64,000 nucleotides of DNA from Nocardiopsis sp. N85 (lineage in GTDB: Bacteria > Actinomycetota > Actinomycetes > Streptosporangiales > Streptosporangiaceae): positions 62,001 to 126,000 of the forward strand of contig NZ_JARBUT010000009.1 in the NCBI RefSeq assembly GCF_028882275.1. Reading direction: 5' to 3'. The notes below the pieces were generated by a model. That model was not told where the DNA came from and did no database searches. It worked only from the letters and a program-made list of their open reading frames with translations. Shown here in pieces: positions 16,816-25,907 of this stretch (positions are counted from its first letter, which is position 1; each line of letters starts with the position of its first letter). The translations under genes were made by a program, and so were the position numbers.

Positions 16816-17123
16816 CAGCAGGCCCTCCTGTTCACGGCACCGGCGGCGCGCGCGGTGGCGGCGAGGTCTCCCAGGGCTCCGGCGAGATCCTCCAAGGCCT
16901 CGGGGCGCAGCCGGTAGTAGGTGAACCGGCCACAGGGCTCGGTCTCCACCACACCGGCCTCACGCAGGACCCGCAGATGGTTGGACAGGTTCGTCTGCTT
17001 CGCGCCCGTCTCCTCCATGAGGTGGGTGGTGCACAGGGTCTCATCGGCCAGAAGGGTCACGATGCGCATCCGCAGGGGATCCGCCAGCACCTTCATGAGG
17101 TCAGCATCGACTGATATCAGCAT
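16815..17123 (-). CDS. arsR: ArsR-family metalloregulator of acr3
   Basis: A 102-aa stand-alone ArsR/SmtB repressor: LADPLRMRIVTLLADETLC, recognition helix TNLSNHLRVLREAGVV and wing EPCGRFTYYRL. The alpha-3 region has Cys31 (ETLCTTHL) and the wing has Cys64, unlike the classical ELCVCDL pair, so arsenic ligation may use Cys31, Cys64 and the C-terminal Cys102 or a partner subunit. The start ATG 17123 lies inside a palindrome (17116-17131), suggesting autoregulation with a very short leader; an ATG at 17141 would add MGYHQP. It is the first gene of the arsR-acr3 operon. Confidence 0.88.
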   Translation of the reverse strand: MLISVDADLMKVLADPLRMRIVTLLADETLCTTHLMEETGAKQTNLSNHLRVLREAGVVETEPCGRFTYYRLRPEALEDLAGALGDLAATARAAGAVNRRAC

Positions 17124-17131
17124 TGGCTGAT
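17116..17131. promoter_or_regulatory. Likely ArsR operator over the arsR start
   Basis: ATCAGC-ATTG-GCTGAT is a perfect 6-bp inverted repeat, flanked on both sides by GATATC. It overlaps the ATG at 17123, so a bound repressor would block the arsR-acr3 promoter or leader. It is unlike the TCTATGG palindrome at 10737, implying separate specificities for the two ArsR proteins. Confidence 0.55.
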
Positions 17132-17468
17132 GATATCCCATCGGCCCACTCCGCCGCATGGCCCCGGGGCCTCCTCCTCGCGGGGAGGCCGTCGTTCCCG
17201 GACCCCGACCCCGCTCCTCCCGCGCGCACACGCCGAGGCGAGCCACCCGGCCGCCACCGGGAACGCCTCTGTCGGGAGGCCGGCGCGCCCTCGTTCCCGA
17301 CTCGCGGGAACGGCCGACCGGCGCCGCCGCGCGACAGCCCACGTGGACGTGCCGGCCGGGCGCCTCGCCCCGGAGCGCCCGATCACTGCGGCCCGCCCCG
17401 GAACACGGCGCCCCCGCCGCTCCGGGACCGGTCCCGGAGCGGCGGGGGCTGAGGCCGGGGCCGGGCGA
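17132..17468. other. Intergenic region upstream of arsR with a 38-bp perfect palindrome
   Basis: No supported ORF. The 19-bp arms 17411-17429 and 17430-17448 (starting CCCCCGCCGCTCCGGGACC) are exact complements with no spacer. The palindrome sits 20 bases beyond the stop of the minus-strand GIDE gene and is best read as its terminator. Confidence 0.7.
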
Positions 17469-18209
17469 TCAGGTGAGGATCAGCCACACCAAAGACGCCG
17501 AGCACAGGAGGAACACCGCCGAACCGATGAACTCCATCGTCCGGTAGGCGTCGCGCAACTGCGGTGCGGTCCTGGTGGAGAACAACAGCCGCCCCTCCGG
17601 AGAGGCCGCGATCACGGCAGCCCCGTCCCAGGGGTACACGGTGCCGTGGACCACCAGGGGGGTCCCCGGCGCGATGGACCATTCCTGGTAGGAGTGTTCG
17701 AGCGCCGTGGGCACCGGTTCGGTGTCCGCCTCCGTTCCGGCGTCGGCGGGGGCCCGCTCCTCCCGGGCGGCGACCCGGGAGCTGTGGGTCAGGGCGATGC
17801 GGTCCATGGTGACCTCTCGGGGATAACACCGCGCCGCCCCCGTGCGATCGCGCAGCACGAAAGGGGCGCCGCTCTGCTCCGAGGAGAGCATCTTCAGGCG
17901 CGGGCTCTCGTAACGGGTGCCCGGCTCGGGCCGACGCTCCCACACCTCGACGCGGTACCACACGCACCTGGTGCCGGAGTAGGGAGCGGTCAGCCATCCG
18001 GCGGGGCCGGCCTCGGCGACCCCGCTCACCAGGACGGGTGTACCGGCCTCGGGCAGGTCGCGCAGGGGTGGGGAGGCCGCCCGGCGCAGGTCCTTGAGCC
18101 ACGCGTGCGCTCGGAGGGCCCGGCGGAGCAGGAACCCGCTGAGCACCGTGGCCAGTAACGCGAGAAGCTGGAACGCGGTGCGGGCCTCACCTACGAACAC
18201 GTCATCCAT
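17469..18209 (-). CDS. GIDE-domain membrane protein downstream of the mnh operon
   Basis: A 246-aa protein with an N-terminal TM helix (FQLLALLATVLSGFLLRRAL), a central GIDE-like domain (VLVSGVAEAG, TRCVWYRVEVWER, IAPGTPLVVHGTVY) and a C-terminal TM helix (FIGSAVFLLCSASLVWLILT). GIDE domains occur in mitochondrial MUL1 and in many prokaryotic membrane proteins of unknown function; the RING finger of MUL1 is absent here. The ATG at 18209 follows GGAGG. It lies 56 bases after mnhG in the same orientation and is closed by the 17411 palindrome, so it is probably the last gene of the antiporter operon. A role in antiporter assembly or turnover is speculation. Confidence 0.75.
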   Translation of the reverse strand: MDDVFVGEARTAFQLLALLATVLSGFLLRRALRAHAWLKDLRRAASPPLRDLPEAGTPVLVSGVAEAGPAGWLTAPYSGTRCVWYRVEVWERRPEPGTRYESPRLKMLSSEQSGAPFVLRDRTGAARCYPREVTMDRIALTHSSRVAAREERAPADAGTEADTEPVPTALEHSYQEWSIAPGTPLVVHGTVYPWDGAAVIAASPEGRLLFSTRTAPQLRDAYRTMEFIGSAVFLLCSASLVWLILT

Positions 18210-18265
18210 GATCTTCGCCTCCTTCCCGGGCCCGGCGGAAACGGCCGCCGAGGCACGGGAACACG

Positions 18266-18619
18266 TCAGTCCTCGTGCATGGGGTCGTTCGGGTCGGCCG
18301 CGGCGAGCGCGTCGTGCCGGGTGTTCGGCGCGGCCGGGGTGCCGACCAGATAACCGGCCCTGGCGAGGGCGTTGCCGCCCACCGCGACGGTGGCGAGTTG
18401 CACGAGCAGGGCAAGACCGATCTTGAGGACGTTCTCCGGTGTGGGGAACCACAACAGGAGTCCGAGCAGGAGCAGGGCCGTCCCCAGGCCGGCGGAGATC
18501 GAGATCCCTTGCAGACGCCCGTAGAAGTCGGGCAGACGGAGCAGGCCGAAGGCGCCCACGGCGAAGATGAACGCCCCGGTGATCGCGCAGACGACGGCGA
18601 GGACTTCGTTCGGGGTCAT
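18266..18619 (-). CDS. mnhG: Na+/H+ antiporter subunit G
   Basis: A 117-aa subunit with three TM helices (AVVCAITGAFIFAVGAFGLLRL, SAGLGTALLLLGLLLWF, IGLALLVQLATVAVGGNALARAGYL) and the DFYGRLQ loop typical of MrpG/MnhG. It is part of the multi-subunit Mrp antiporter that exchanges Na+ (or K+) for H+. The ATG at 18619 overlaps the mnhF stop by four bases. The C-terminal tail is hydrophilic (HDALAAADPNDPMHED). Confidence 0.92.
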   Translation of the reverse strand: MTPNEVLAVVCAITGAFIFAVGAFGLLRLPDFYGRLQGISISAGLGTALLLLGLLLWFPTPENVLKIGLALLVQLATVAVGGNALARAGYLVGTPAAPNTRHDALAAADPNDPMHED

Positions 18620-18873
18620 CGCTTGCCTCCGGAGACGAGTCGGGCCAGGGAGAGGGCCGCCAGGAAGCCGACGAGGGTGCACACGAGCACGATGTCGACC
18701 ACCAGGGCGGAGTCCAGGCGCAACCCCAGGACCGCGACGATGCCGACGAACCCGAAGAAGACCATGTCGGATCCGACTCCCCGGTCGGCCTTGGAGGGAC
18801 CGATGAGGATCCGGTGGACGGCCACGACCATCGAGACCCCCAGGAGCAGCAGGGCGAGATCGACGGGGTTCAT
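18616..18873 (-). CDS. mnhF: Na+/H+ antiporter subunit F
   Basis: An 85-aa three-helix subunit: ALLLLGVSMVVAVHRILIGPS, the conserved PSKADRGVGSDMVFFGFVGIVAVLG (normally P-x-x-x-DR-x-x-A-D) and ALVVDIVLVCTLVGFLAALSLARL. Start ATG 18873 has GGAGGTG upstream and overlaps mnhE by four bases. Confidence 0.92.
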   Translation of the reverse strand: MNPVDLALLLLGVSMVVAVHRILIGPSKADRGVGSDMVFFGFVGIVAVLGLRLDSALVVDIVLVCTLVGFLAALSLARLVSGGKR

Positions 18874-19247
18874 CGGGGCACCTCCGTGTCCGTGCGTGCG
18901 GGCGCGCCGTGGGGGCGGGTGATGCCCAACAGGTAGTCCTCCATCTGATGGATCTCGTGGAGGAAGTCCTGCTCGTGGGCGGTGTACAGGCCGTGGATCC
19001 ACAGGGTCGGCGGATCCAGGCGGGTGGCCATCGTGAACGTCCCGGGTGTCAGGGAGATCATGTTGGCGATGGCGGTGACCTCCAGGTCGGTCCGGGCGTT
19101 CAGGGGCACTTCGACGAAGGCGGGCGCCGCGGCGCTGCCGGGGGTGAGGATGTCCCAGGCCACACGGAGCGAGGAGACCACCACCCGGAAGCCGTAGAAG
19201 AAGGGGAACCACACGATCAGCGCGGTTCTGCGGAGAAGATCGGTCAT
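18870..19247 (-). CDS. mnhE: Na+/H+ antiporter subunit E
   Basis: A 125-aa MrpE-type subunit, shorter than the about 160-residue Bacillus/Staphylococcus proteins. The first helices are reduced to a single WFPFFYGFRVVVSSLRVAWDIL segment, while the conserved cytoplasmic part remains (FVEVPLNARTDLEV, ANMISLTPGTFTM, LWIHGLYTAHEQDF). It overlaps mnhD and mnhF by four bases at each end. Confidence 0.9.
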   Translation of the reverse strand: MTDLLRRTALIVWFPFFYGFRVVVSSLRVAWDILTPGSAAAPAFVEVPLNARTDLEVTAIANMISLTPGTFTMATRLDPPTLWIHGLYTAHEQDFLHEIHQMEDYLLGITRPHGAPARTDTEVPR

Positions 19248-20752
19248 CGGTTCGTCACCGCCTCGACGTAGGCAGAGGTGTCCAGGAGATGGGCCGCCGC
19301 CTGGGCGCTCAGATCGAGCAGGACCTGGGCACCCAGGCCGACGCACAGGGTGACGCCCGTCAGCGCGACGGCGGGCAGGACCAGGGCGGGGCGGATCCGC
19401 ACCGCGGCGGGGGCGGTGGCCGTCGCCGTTCCACCACCCGGACCTCCCACTCCGGGTTCCGGGCTCGGAGGACGGCCCCAGAAGACCGAGCCCCAGATCT
19501 TGAGCATCGACATCAGCGTGATGAGGCTGACGGCGATGGCCACCGCGGCGACGGTCCAGTGCCCCGCCTCGAAGGCCGCGGCGACCAGGGTGAGTTTGGC
19601 GACGAAACCCGAGAAGGGCGGTAGCCCGGCCAGGGACAGCGCGGCCCCCAGGAAGGCGAGGGCCAGCAGCGGTTCGCCGCGGGCCAGCCCGCGCAGTCGT
19701 TCCAGGTCACCGGTGCCGTGGACGTGCTCCACCGCGCCGGTGGAGAGGAAGAGCGACGCCTTGACCACCATGTGGTGGACCAGGTAGAAGATGCCGGCCA
19801 TGAGGCCGAGTTCGGTGAACAGGGCGACGCCGAGCAGGATGTAGCCGATCTGGCTGACCATGTGGAACGCCAGGATCGACCGGGTGGTGGTCTCACCCAC
19901 GGCACCGAGGACACCGATGGCCATGGTCGCGGTGAAAATGACCAGTCCGACCCACAGCAGCGACGCCTGCCCCTCGAAGGTGACCGCGTACAGGCGATAG
20001 ATCGCGTAGATGGCGACCTTGGTGTGCAGGCCGGAGAACAGGGCGGTGACGGCGGGCGAGGGCGCGGTGTAGGCGCGCACGAGCCATCCGTGCACGGGCA
20101 CCACCGCCGACTTGATCGCCATGGCCAGCAGGACCACGCCCATGGCGACGGCGATCGTCGGCGACTCGCTCGCGGCGCCGGCCAGTTCCCCCAGGTGCAC
20201 GGTCCCTGCGGTCCCGTACACCAGGGCCACTCCGGCGAGGAAGATCGTGGAGGTGAGCAGGTTGACGGCGACGTAGGTGCGCCCGGCCCGCAGACCGCGC
20301 AGGGTCCCGGCGATGGCCATCAGCCCGTAGGAGGGCAGCAGCATCACCTCGACGAACACGAACAGGTTGAACAGGTCCCCGGTGAGCAGCGCGCCGTACA
20401 CACCCGCCGAGAGGACCAGGACGAGGGGCGCGAAGTAGCGGCGGTCGGCCTCGCCGGTGGCGATGGCGAAGAAGGAGCACACCAGGACCAGCAGGGCGGT
20501 GGTGGTCACCATCAGGGCGCTGAAGGTGTCGGCCACGAAGGGGATGGACACCCCGGCCGGCCACAGGCCCACCTGGTGGGCGAGGACCCGGCCGTCGGCG
20601 GTGGTCCGGAGCAGGACCAGCCCTCCGAGCAGCGCGAGGGCGGCGGTGCCCGTCAGGAGGGGTCGGGTCACGGCACGCGAGGTGAACAGGGTCGACAACG
20701 CGGCGCTGACGAGGGGGGCGGCGACCAGGAGCGGCAGGAGCGCAGAGGTCAT
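19244..20752 (-). CDS. mnhD: Na+/H+ antiporter subunit D
   Basis: A 502-aa NuoN/NuoM-like proton-translocating subunit with about 14 TM helices. Key features are FNLFVFVEVMLLPSYGLMA (conserved Glu of TM5), AIKSAVVPVHGWLVRAYTAPSPAVTALFSGLHTKVAIYAIYR (conserved Lys and His), and GYILLGVALF...YLVHHMVVKASLFLS. A Gly/Pro-rich loop (PEPGVGGPGGG) precedes the last helices. The ATG at 20752 overlaps mnhC by four bases. Confidence 0.94.
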   Translation of the reverse strand: MTSALLPLLVAAPLVSAALSTLFTSRAVTRPLLTGTAALALLGGLVLLRTTADGRVLAHQVGLWPAGVSIPFVADTFSALMVTTTALLVLVCSFFAIATGEADRRYFAPLVLVLSAGVYGALLTGDLFNLFVFVEVMLLPSYGLMAIAGTLRGLRAGRTYVAVNLLTSTIFLAGVALVYGTAGTVHLGELAGAASESPTIAVAMGVVLLAMAIKSAVVPVHGWLVRAYTAPSPAVTALFSGLHTKVAIYAIYRLYAVTFEGQASLLWVGLVIFTATMAIGVLGAVGETTTRSILAFHMVSQIGYILLGVALFTELGLMAGIFYLVHHMVVKASLFLSTGAVEHVHGTGDLERLRGLARGEPLLALAFLGAALSLAGLPPFSGFVAKLTLVAAAFEAGHWTVAAVAIAVSLITLMSMLKIWGSVFWGRPPSPEPGVGGPGGGTATATAPAAVRIRPALVLPAVALTGVTLCVGLGAQVLLDLSAQAAAHLLDTSAYVEAVTNR

Positions 20753-21057
20753 GAGTCGTCCTCCGTGTCGTCTCCCTTGCCGGTGGCGGCGAGGGTGAGC
20801 ATGTAGATGGTGATGGAGAAGGCGATGACGATCGCGGTGAGCACGAACGCCTGGGGCAGCGGGTCGGCCAGGGGCTCGCCGACCCCCCGGTCCAGCAGGG
20901 GCTCACCACGGTGGAAGACTCCGCCCGCCGACATCAGCAGGAGGTTGACGGCGTGGCTGAGCAGGACGAAACCCAGGACGATGCGGACCATGCCGCGTTG
21001 CAGGATCAGGTAGACGGCACCGGCGGTCAGCACGCCGATCGTGATGGCCAGGGTCAT
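20749..21057 (-). CDS. mnhC: Na+/H+ antiporter subunit C
   Basis: A 102-aa NuoK-like three-helix subunit: [40 protein letters not shown], then [23 protein letters not shown]. The DPLPQALVLTAIVI motif is diagnostic of MrpC/MnhC. GGAGGTACCC precedes the ATG at 21057, which overlaps the mnhA stop by four bases. Confidence 0.95.
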   Translation of the reverse strand: MTLAITIGVLTAGAVYLILQRGMVRIVLGFVLLSHAVNLLLMSAGGVFHRGEPLLDRGVGEPLADPLPQAFVLTAIVIAFSITIYMLTLAATGKGDDTEDDS

Positions 21058-23888
21058 CGGGTACCTCCGGTGGCCGATTCGTGCCGGATCGACTCGGGAA
21101 CGTCCTGTTCGTCGGCCTCGGGTCCGGGTCCCTTGGGCAGGCCCAGCTGGTTGAGCGCGGTCAGCATCACGCCGACCACGGTCAGGTAGACGCCGACGTC
21201 GAAGACGAGCGCGGTGGTGAAGTGGTAGTGGCCGCCCCAGGGCAGGGCGATGTCGGCGTGCAGGGGCCGCAGGAAGGAGCCGTCGGCGAAGCCGAGAAGG
21301 CCGCAGACGAGCGCGACGAGGATCCCCGCGGCGATGATGGCCGGATAGGCCAGGCGAATGCGGGCCACCGAGGCGCTGGACGCGGACAGGTAGGCCAGGG
21401 CGAAGGCGGAGCCGCCGACGAGTCCGGCGATGAACCCGCCGCCGGGGGCGTTGTGCCCCCGCATGAGCAGGTAGACCGACCACACCATCAGCAGCGGGAT
21501 GAGCACGCGGGCGACGGTGCGCATGATGACGGTGTTGTCGTCGGCGTCCCAGATCGGATTGGTGTGCGACGCCGAAGGTCGGGTGCCGCCCATCGCGGTG
21601 AGCCCCGCCGAGTGCAGGACGGCGATGATGATGAGTCCGGCCACCCCCAGGACGGTGAGCTCTCCCAGGGTGTCCAGGGCCCGGTAGTCGACGAGGACGG
21701 TGTTGACGACGTTGGTCCCGCCGGTGTCCTGGACCGCGTTCTCCAGCAGGTGTTCGCTCACCGCCGAGGGTTCCCTGCGGCCGGTGAGGAAGTAGGCCCC
21801 CGCGCCCGCGGCGACACCGGCCGGGATGGCGATGGCGGCGGTGGCGACCGCCCGCGAGGGACGGGCCCGGTGGAACTCGGTGGGGAGCCTGCGCAGTACC
21901 AGCACCGCCACCACCACGGTCAGGATCTCCACGAGGAGCTGGGTGAGTGCCACGTCGATGGCCCCCAGGAACACGAACCACACGGCGGTGGCGAACCCGG
22001 AGAGCCCGATGAGCGCGAGGGCGGCCATCCGCGACCGGGTCACCACGGCCGTGAGCACGGCGGCCGTGATCAGCACGAGCGGCAACCAGTCCAGGGCACG
22101 GGAGGTCGGCCCAGCGGGCGGCCCGTGGCCCGGACCCACGACGGCCATCACCGATGCGAACACGATGATCAGTACGAAGGGGACGGCCAGGTGCCGGGTG
22201 GGTGCGTCGGTCCGGGTGGGGTCGCCCACGCGCACGCCCAGCGCGATGACGACGGAGTGGATCCGCTCGAAGACCGCGGTACCGCGCACCGGCGGGAAGC
22301 GGCGTTCGGCGAGGCGCTCACCGGCGGAGGAGACACGGATCAGCAGGGCGCCGAGGATCAGCGCGAGCGCCGACATGCCCAGTGCCGGGTTCAGGCCGTG
22401 CCAGAGCGCCAAGTGGGCCTCGGCGTCGGCATGGGTGGCGTCGGCGGCCGCCCGCTCGATCATGGGATCGAGCAGGGGCACGGAGAGGCCGAGGATCAGG
22501 CCGGCCGAGGCGGTGACGACCGGGGCGAACAGGAGGAGGGCGCCCGCTTCGCGGGGTCGTTCCGTGGCGGGGTCCCGTCTCTGTGCCCCCCAGAAGGTTC
22601 CGTACACGAAGCGGAAGGAGTAGGCGACGGTCAGCGCCGCGGCCAGCACCGCCGCGATGGCCGCGAACGGGCCGATCCACGGTTGGTGCGTGGTGTGCAG
22701 CAGGGCCTCGAACACGTTCTCCTTGCTGACGAAACCGAGCAGCGGGGGCACTCCGGCCATGGACAGCGCGGCCAGTGCGGTCACGGCGGCGGTGACGGGC
22801 ATCGTGCGGGCGAGGCCGCCCAGGCGGCGCAGGTCCCGGGTGCCGGTCCGGTTGTCGATCACGCCGACCGCCATGAACAGCGTCACCTTGAACAGGGCGT
22901 GGGCCAGGGTGTGCGCGGCCGCGGCGATGAGCGCCTGCGGGGTCCCCACACCGATGACGGCGATGAGGAACCCCAGTTGGCTGACCGTGGAGTAGGCGGT
23001 CAGCTCTTTGAGGTCGTGACGTCGTAGGGCGAACAGCGCGCCGATGAGGGCGGTGGTCAGACCGAACACGATCAGCGTGGTCCCCCAGAACGCGTTGTCC
23101 GCGAAGGCCGGGGAGAACCGCATGGCGAGGTAGACGCCGGCCTTGACCATGGCCGCCGCGTGCAGGTAGGCGCTGACCGGGGTGCTCGCGGCCATGGCGT
23201 CGGGCAGCCAGTAGTGGAAGGGGAACTGGGCCGACTTGGTGAAGACCGCGACGACGACCAGCGCCGCCACGAGGGTGGCGAAACCGGTGTCCTGGGTCCA
23301 GGTGGGATCGTCCAGGATGACGCTGATCCGTGTGGTGCCCGTGCGCACCCACAGCAACACCACCGCGGCGAGCAGGGCCAACCCGCCCAGGGCGGTGAGC
23401 AGGAAGGTGCGCACCGCGGGCCGCGCGGCCGCGGGCCCGGACAGGCCGATCAGGTAGAAGGAGCAGATGGTGGTCAGTTCCCAGAAGACGAAGAGCAGGA
23501 CGAGGTCGTCGGCCAGGACCAGTCCCGTCATCGCCAGGGCGAAGGCGCTCATCAGCGTGTAGAAGCCGGTACGTCGCCCGGGAGGGAAATAGCGGGCGGA
23601 GTAGGCCATCACGAGGGCGCCCACCCCCAGGACGAGCACGCAGAACAGCCAGGCGAGGCCGTCCATGCGCAGGTTCAGACCCACCCCCAGGGAGGGCATC
23701 CAGGGGACGGAGGCCTCCAGGGCCGGTCCCCCGTTCCAGAGGTCGGGGCCCCGTACCAGGACCAGCAGGGTGAGCAGGGCGAGCATCGCGGCGAGAGGCC
23801 ATCCGGTGGCGCGTCCCGCGAAACGGGCGATCACGAAAGAGAACACAGTGATCACTGTGAGCAGGGCAAGGAGCAGCAACAGCAGCAA
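21054..23888 (-). CDS. mnhA: Na+/H+ antiporter subunit A fused to subunit B
   Basis: A 944-aa protein. The N-terminal two thirds is the NuoL-like antiporter ([74 protein letters not shown]), then a DUF4040-like stretch ([22 protein letters not shown]). The C-terminal part is the MrpB domain ([35 protein letters not shown]). A-B fusion is usual in actinobacteria. The first codon is a TTG at 23888 in a Leu-rich signal-anchor, with AAAGG about 11 bases upstream; this start is moderately certain. First gene of the operon; no clear promoter was found in 23889-24150. Confidence 0.93.
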   Translation of the reverse strand: MLLLLLLALLTVITVFSFVIARFAGRATGWPLAAMLALLTLLVLVRGPDLWNGGPALEASVPWMPSLGVGLNLRMDGLAWLFCVLVLGVGALVMAYSARYFPPGRRTGFYTLMSAFALAMTGLVLADDLVLLFVFWELTTICSFYLIGLSGPAAARPAVRTFLLTALGGLALLAAVVLLWVRTGTTRISVILDDPTWTQDTGFATLVAALVVVAVFTKSAQFPFHYWLPDAMAASTPVSAYLHAAAMVKAGVYLAMRFSPAFADNAFWGTTLIVFGLTTALIGALFALRRHDLKELTAYSTVSQLGFLIAVIGVGTPQALIAAAAHTLAHALFKVTLFMAVGVIDNRTGTRDLRRLGGLARTMPVTAAVTALAALSMAGVPPLLGFVSKENVFEALLHTTHQPWIGPFAAIAAVLAAALTVAYSFRFVYGTFWGAQRRDPATERPREAGALLLFAPVVTASAGLILGLSVPLLDPMIERAAADATHADAEAHLALWHGLNPALGMSALALILGALLIRVSSAGERLAERRFPPVRGTAVFERIHSVVIALGVRVGDPTRTDAPTRHLAVPFVLIIVFASVMAVVGPGHGPPAGPTSRALDWLPLVLITAAVLTAVVTRSRMAALALIGLSGFATAVWFVFLGAIDVALTQLLVEILTVVVAVLVLRRLPTEFHRARPSRAVATAAIAIPAGVAAGAGAYFLTGRREPSAVSEHLLENAVQDTGGTNVVNTVLVDYRALDTLGELTVLGVAGLIIIAVLHSAGLTAMGGTRPSASHTNPIWDADDNTVIMRTVARVLIPLLMVWSVYLLMRGHNAPGGGFIAGLVGGSAFALAYLSASSASVARIRLAYPAIIAAGILVALVCGLLGFADGSFLRPLHADIALPWGGHYHFTTALVFDVGVYLTVVGVMLTALNQLGLPKGPGPEADEQDVPESIRHESATGGTR

Positions 23889-24150
23889 GCCGTCGGCCTT
23901 TCACGTCTCCCGCCGACTCCTCGGGCGTGCGCGGGCACGCCGAGGAAGGCCGTGGCGTCGGACACGGCACGGTCGGCGATCAGTGCACGAGAATGCGGAA
24001 GGGCACGCGAAGGGTGCCGTGCGCACGACCGGGACGGAAGACTCCCGTCCCGTCCGTCACGGACGAAGGCACACCGGGGTCACCGGTGCGTTGCCGGCGT
24101 GCGCGCGGAACAAGGATCGCGCGAAAGGAAGAAGTGCCCGAGAGGGCGGA

Positions 24151-24381
24151 TCAGCGGCGTCCGGGCGGGCAGGCGCTGAGCTCACCGTGGGCGTTGGTGC
24201 CCCACGAGTTGGAGTAGCCGTTGGTGCCCAGCGGACGGGGATTGCGGACCGGGATCTCGTGGCGTTCGGCGAAACGGTGTCGGCCGACGGAAGAGAAGAC
24301 CGGGAGTCGCCTGAAGGTCGACTCATCGGAGAAGGGCCGGGTGTGCGCGGGTTCGATTGGCGAGGTCGTGTTGCGGACCAT
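24151..24381 (-). CDS. Unidentified 76-aa protein
   Basis: A short ORF with a strong GGGGAGG ribosome site seven bases before the ATG at 24381. It encodes a basic, hydrophilic protein with no TM helix or signal peptide. The middle is Arg/His-rich (FRRLPVF, GRHRFAERHEIPVRNPRP) and the C-terminal third is different in character: Asn/Gly/Ser-rich with one Trp and one Cys (GYSNSWGTNAHGELSACPPG). I do not recognise the family. It lies alone between the mnh and trkH/kdpE operons, with an inverted repeat ATAAGG-N9-CCTTAT (24410-24430) just upstream. It could be a small ion-stress protein or a peptide precursor; both are guesses. Confidence 0.5.
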   Translation of the reverse strand: MVRNTTSPIEPAHTRPFSDESTFRRLPVFSSVGRHRFAERHEIPVRNPRPLGTNGYSNSWGTNAHGELSACPPGRR

Positions 24382-24488
24382 CAACGCACCTCCCCGCGTA
24401 CAAATCGTCATAAGGCCAGTTCAACCTTATCAGGTGGCGGCTTTCACGAAAAGGGCACCCCCCGGGATCACGTTCCGCGCCCTGCCGG

Positions 24489-25907
24489 TCAACCGACGAT
24501 CGGACGCTCCTCCGGAAGCTCGTAGAGCCGCCCGTGCCGACGCAGCGCCAGGGCCGACGCCAGGGTGACGGGTCCGATACGGCCGACGAACATCAGGAAG
24601 ATCAGCACTCCCTGTCCCACGGGGGGAAGATCGGCGGTGATGCCCGTGGACAGCCCCACCGTCGCGAACGCCGACGTCGTCTCGAAGAGGATCTGATCCA
24701 GGGTGAACGGGCTGACCGTCATCAGGATCAGGGTCGCCCCCAGCACCAGCCCCAAGGCCGACATCACCACCGTGGTCGCCTGCGAGGCCGTGCCGGCGGT
24801 CAGTCGGCGGCCCGCCGCGTGCACCGTCGGTTCGCCGCGCACGTTGGCGTAGGCCACCAGGATCAGCACGGCGAACGTGGTGACCTTGATGCCGCCCGCG
24901 GTGCCCGCGCTTCCGCCGCCGATGAACATCAGCATGTCGGTGACCAGCAGCGTCTGGGTCCGCATCGCGCCGAAGTCCAGGCTGTTGAACCCCGCCGTGC
25001 GCGGCATCACCGACTGGAAGAACGCGGTGAGGGCCTTGTCCGGCGCGCTCAGGGGGCCCATGGTCGCGGGGTTCGTCCACTCCAGGGCCAGGAAGGCGGC
25101 GAACCCGATGAGCAGGAGGGCCGCCGTCGTCCCCAGGGTGAGCTTGGCGTGCAGCGTCCAGTGCCGCCGTTCCCGTCGACGGCGGGAGAACCGCCACAGC
25201 TCCACCCACACGGGAAAACCGAGCCCTCCCGCGATGACCCCCAGGGCGACGGGCACCGTGATCCAGGGATCGGTGGCGTAACCCGTCAGGCTGTCGGAGT
25301 ACAGCGAGAACCCGGCGTTGTTGAACGCGGAGATCGAGTGGAACACGCCCGTGTGCAGGGCGCCGACGAAGGACAGGTCGTAGGCGACCCACCAGCGCAG
25401 GGTGAGCAGGAGGGCCAGGACGCCCTCGAACACGAGGGTCACCCACAGCACCCCCAGCACCAGCTGACGCACCTCGCCCAAGGACACGCTCCTGGTCTCG
25501 GAGCCGGTGGTGACGGCCATGCGCAGTCCCATGCGCCGGCTCACCACCAGGGTGAGGACGGTGGCCATGGCCATGACCCCGAACCCGCCCACCTGGATCA
25601 GGGCGAGGATCACGGCCTCTCCGAAGGGGGACCAGTGGTCCGCGGTGTCCACCACCACCAGCCCGGTCACGCTGGCCGCCGAGGTCGCGGTGAAGAGCGC
25701 GGTGAGGAACGGGGTGGCGGAGCCGTCGTCGGCGACGGGCAGGCACAGGAGCAGGGTGCCGACCAGGATGAGGGTGCCGAAGGCCGTGACCGTCACCAGC
25801 GGGGGCCGCCTCCACATCCCCGACCCGTGCGGCCCGCCCCGGCCACGCGCCCCCGGCGGGCCCCCCTTCACCCGCCTCCACGGGAGCGGAGCCCCCACCG
25901 GCCTCAT
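24489..25907 (-). CDS. TrkH/KtrB-family potassium uptake channel
   Basis: A 472-aa membrane protein with the four-fold M1-P-M2 repeat of Trk/Ktr/HKT channels. The four selectivity-filter glycines are seen in TSAASVTGLVV, SISAFNNAGFSLY, SVMPRTAGFNSLD and TTSAFATVGLSTG; MFIGGGSAGTAGGIKVTT is the intramembrane gate of KtrB. It imports K+ driven by membrane potential or Na+, with a TrkA/KtrA partner not found in this window. The ATG at 25907 overlaps the response-regulator stop (ATGA), so the two are translationally coupled. An internal ATG at 25817 would remove a Pro/Arg-rich N-terminus. Confidence 0.92.
   Translation of the reverse strand: MRPVGAPLPWRRVKGGPPGARGRGGPHGSGMWRRPPLVTVTAFGTLILVGTLLLCLPVADDGSATPFLTALFTATSAASVTGLVVVDTADHWSPFGEAVILALIQVGGFGVMAMATVLTLVVSRRMGLRMAVTTGSETRSVSLGEVRQLVLGVLWVTLVFEGVLALLLTLRWWVAYDLSFVGALHTGVFHSISAFNNAGFSLYSDSLTGYATDPWITVPVALGVIAGGLGFPVWVELWRFSRRRRERRHWTLHAKLTLGTTAALLLIGFAAFLALEWTNPATMGPLSAPDKALTAFFQSVMPRTAGFNSLDFGAMRTQTLLVTDMLMFIGGGSAGTAGGIKVTTFAVLILVAYANVRGEPTVHAAGRRLTAGTASQATTVVMSALGLVLGATLILMTVSPFTLDQILFETTSAFATVGLSTGITADLPPVGQGVLIFLMFVGRIGPVTLASALALRRHGRLYELPEERPIVG

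Noticed and set aside
23889..24150. c-di-AMP or other riboswitch upstream of mnhA
   Set aside because: I could not find the conserved ydaO-type helices or motifs in this 262-base leader.
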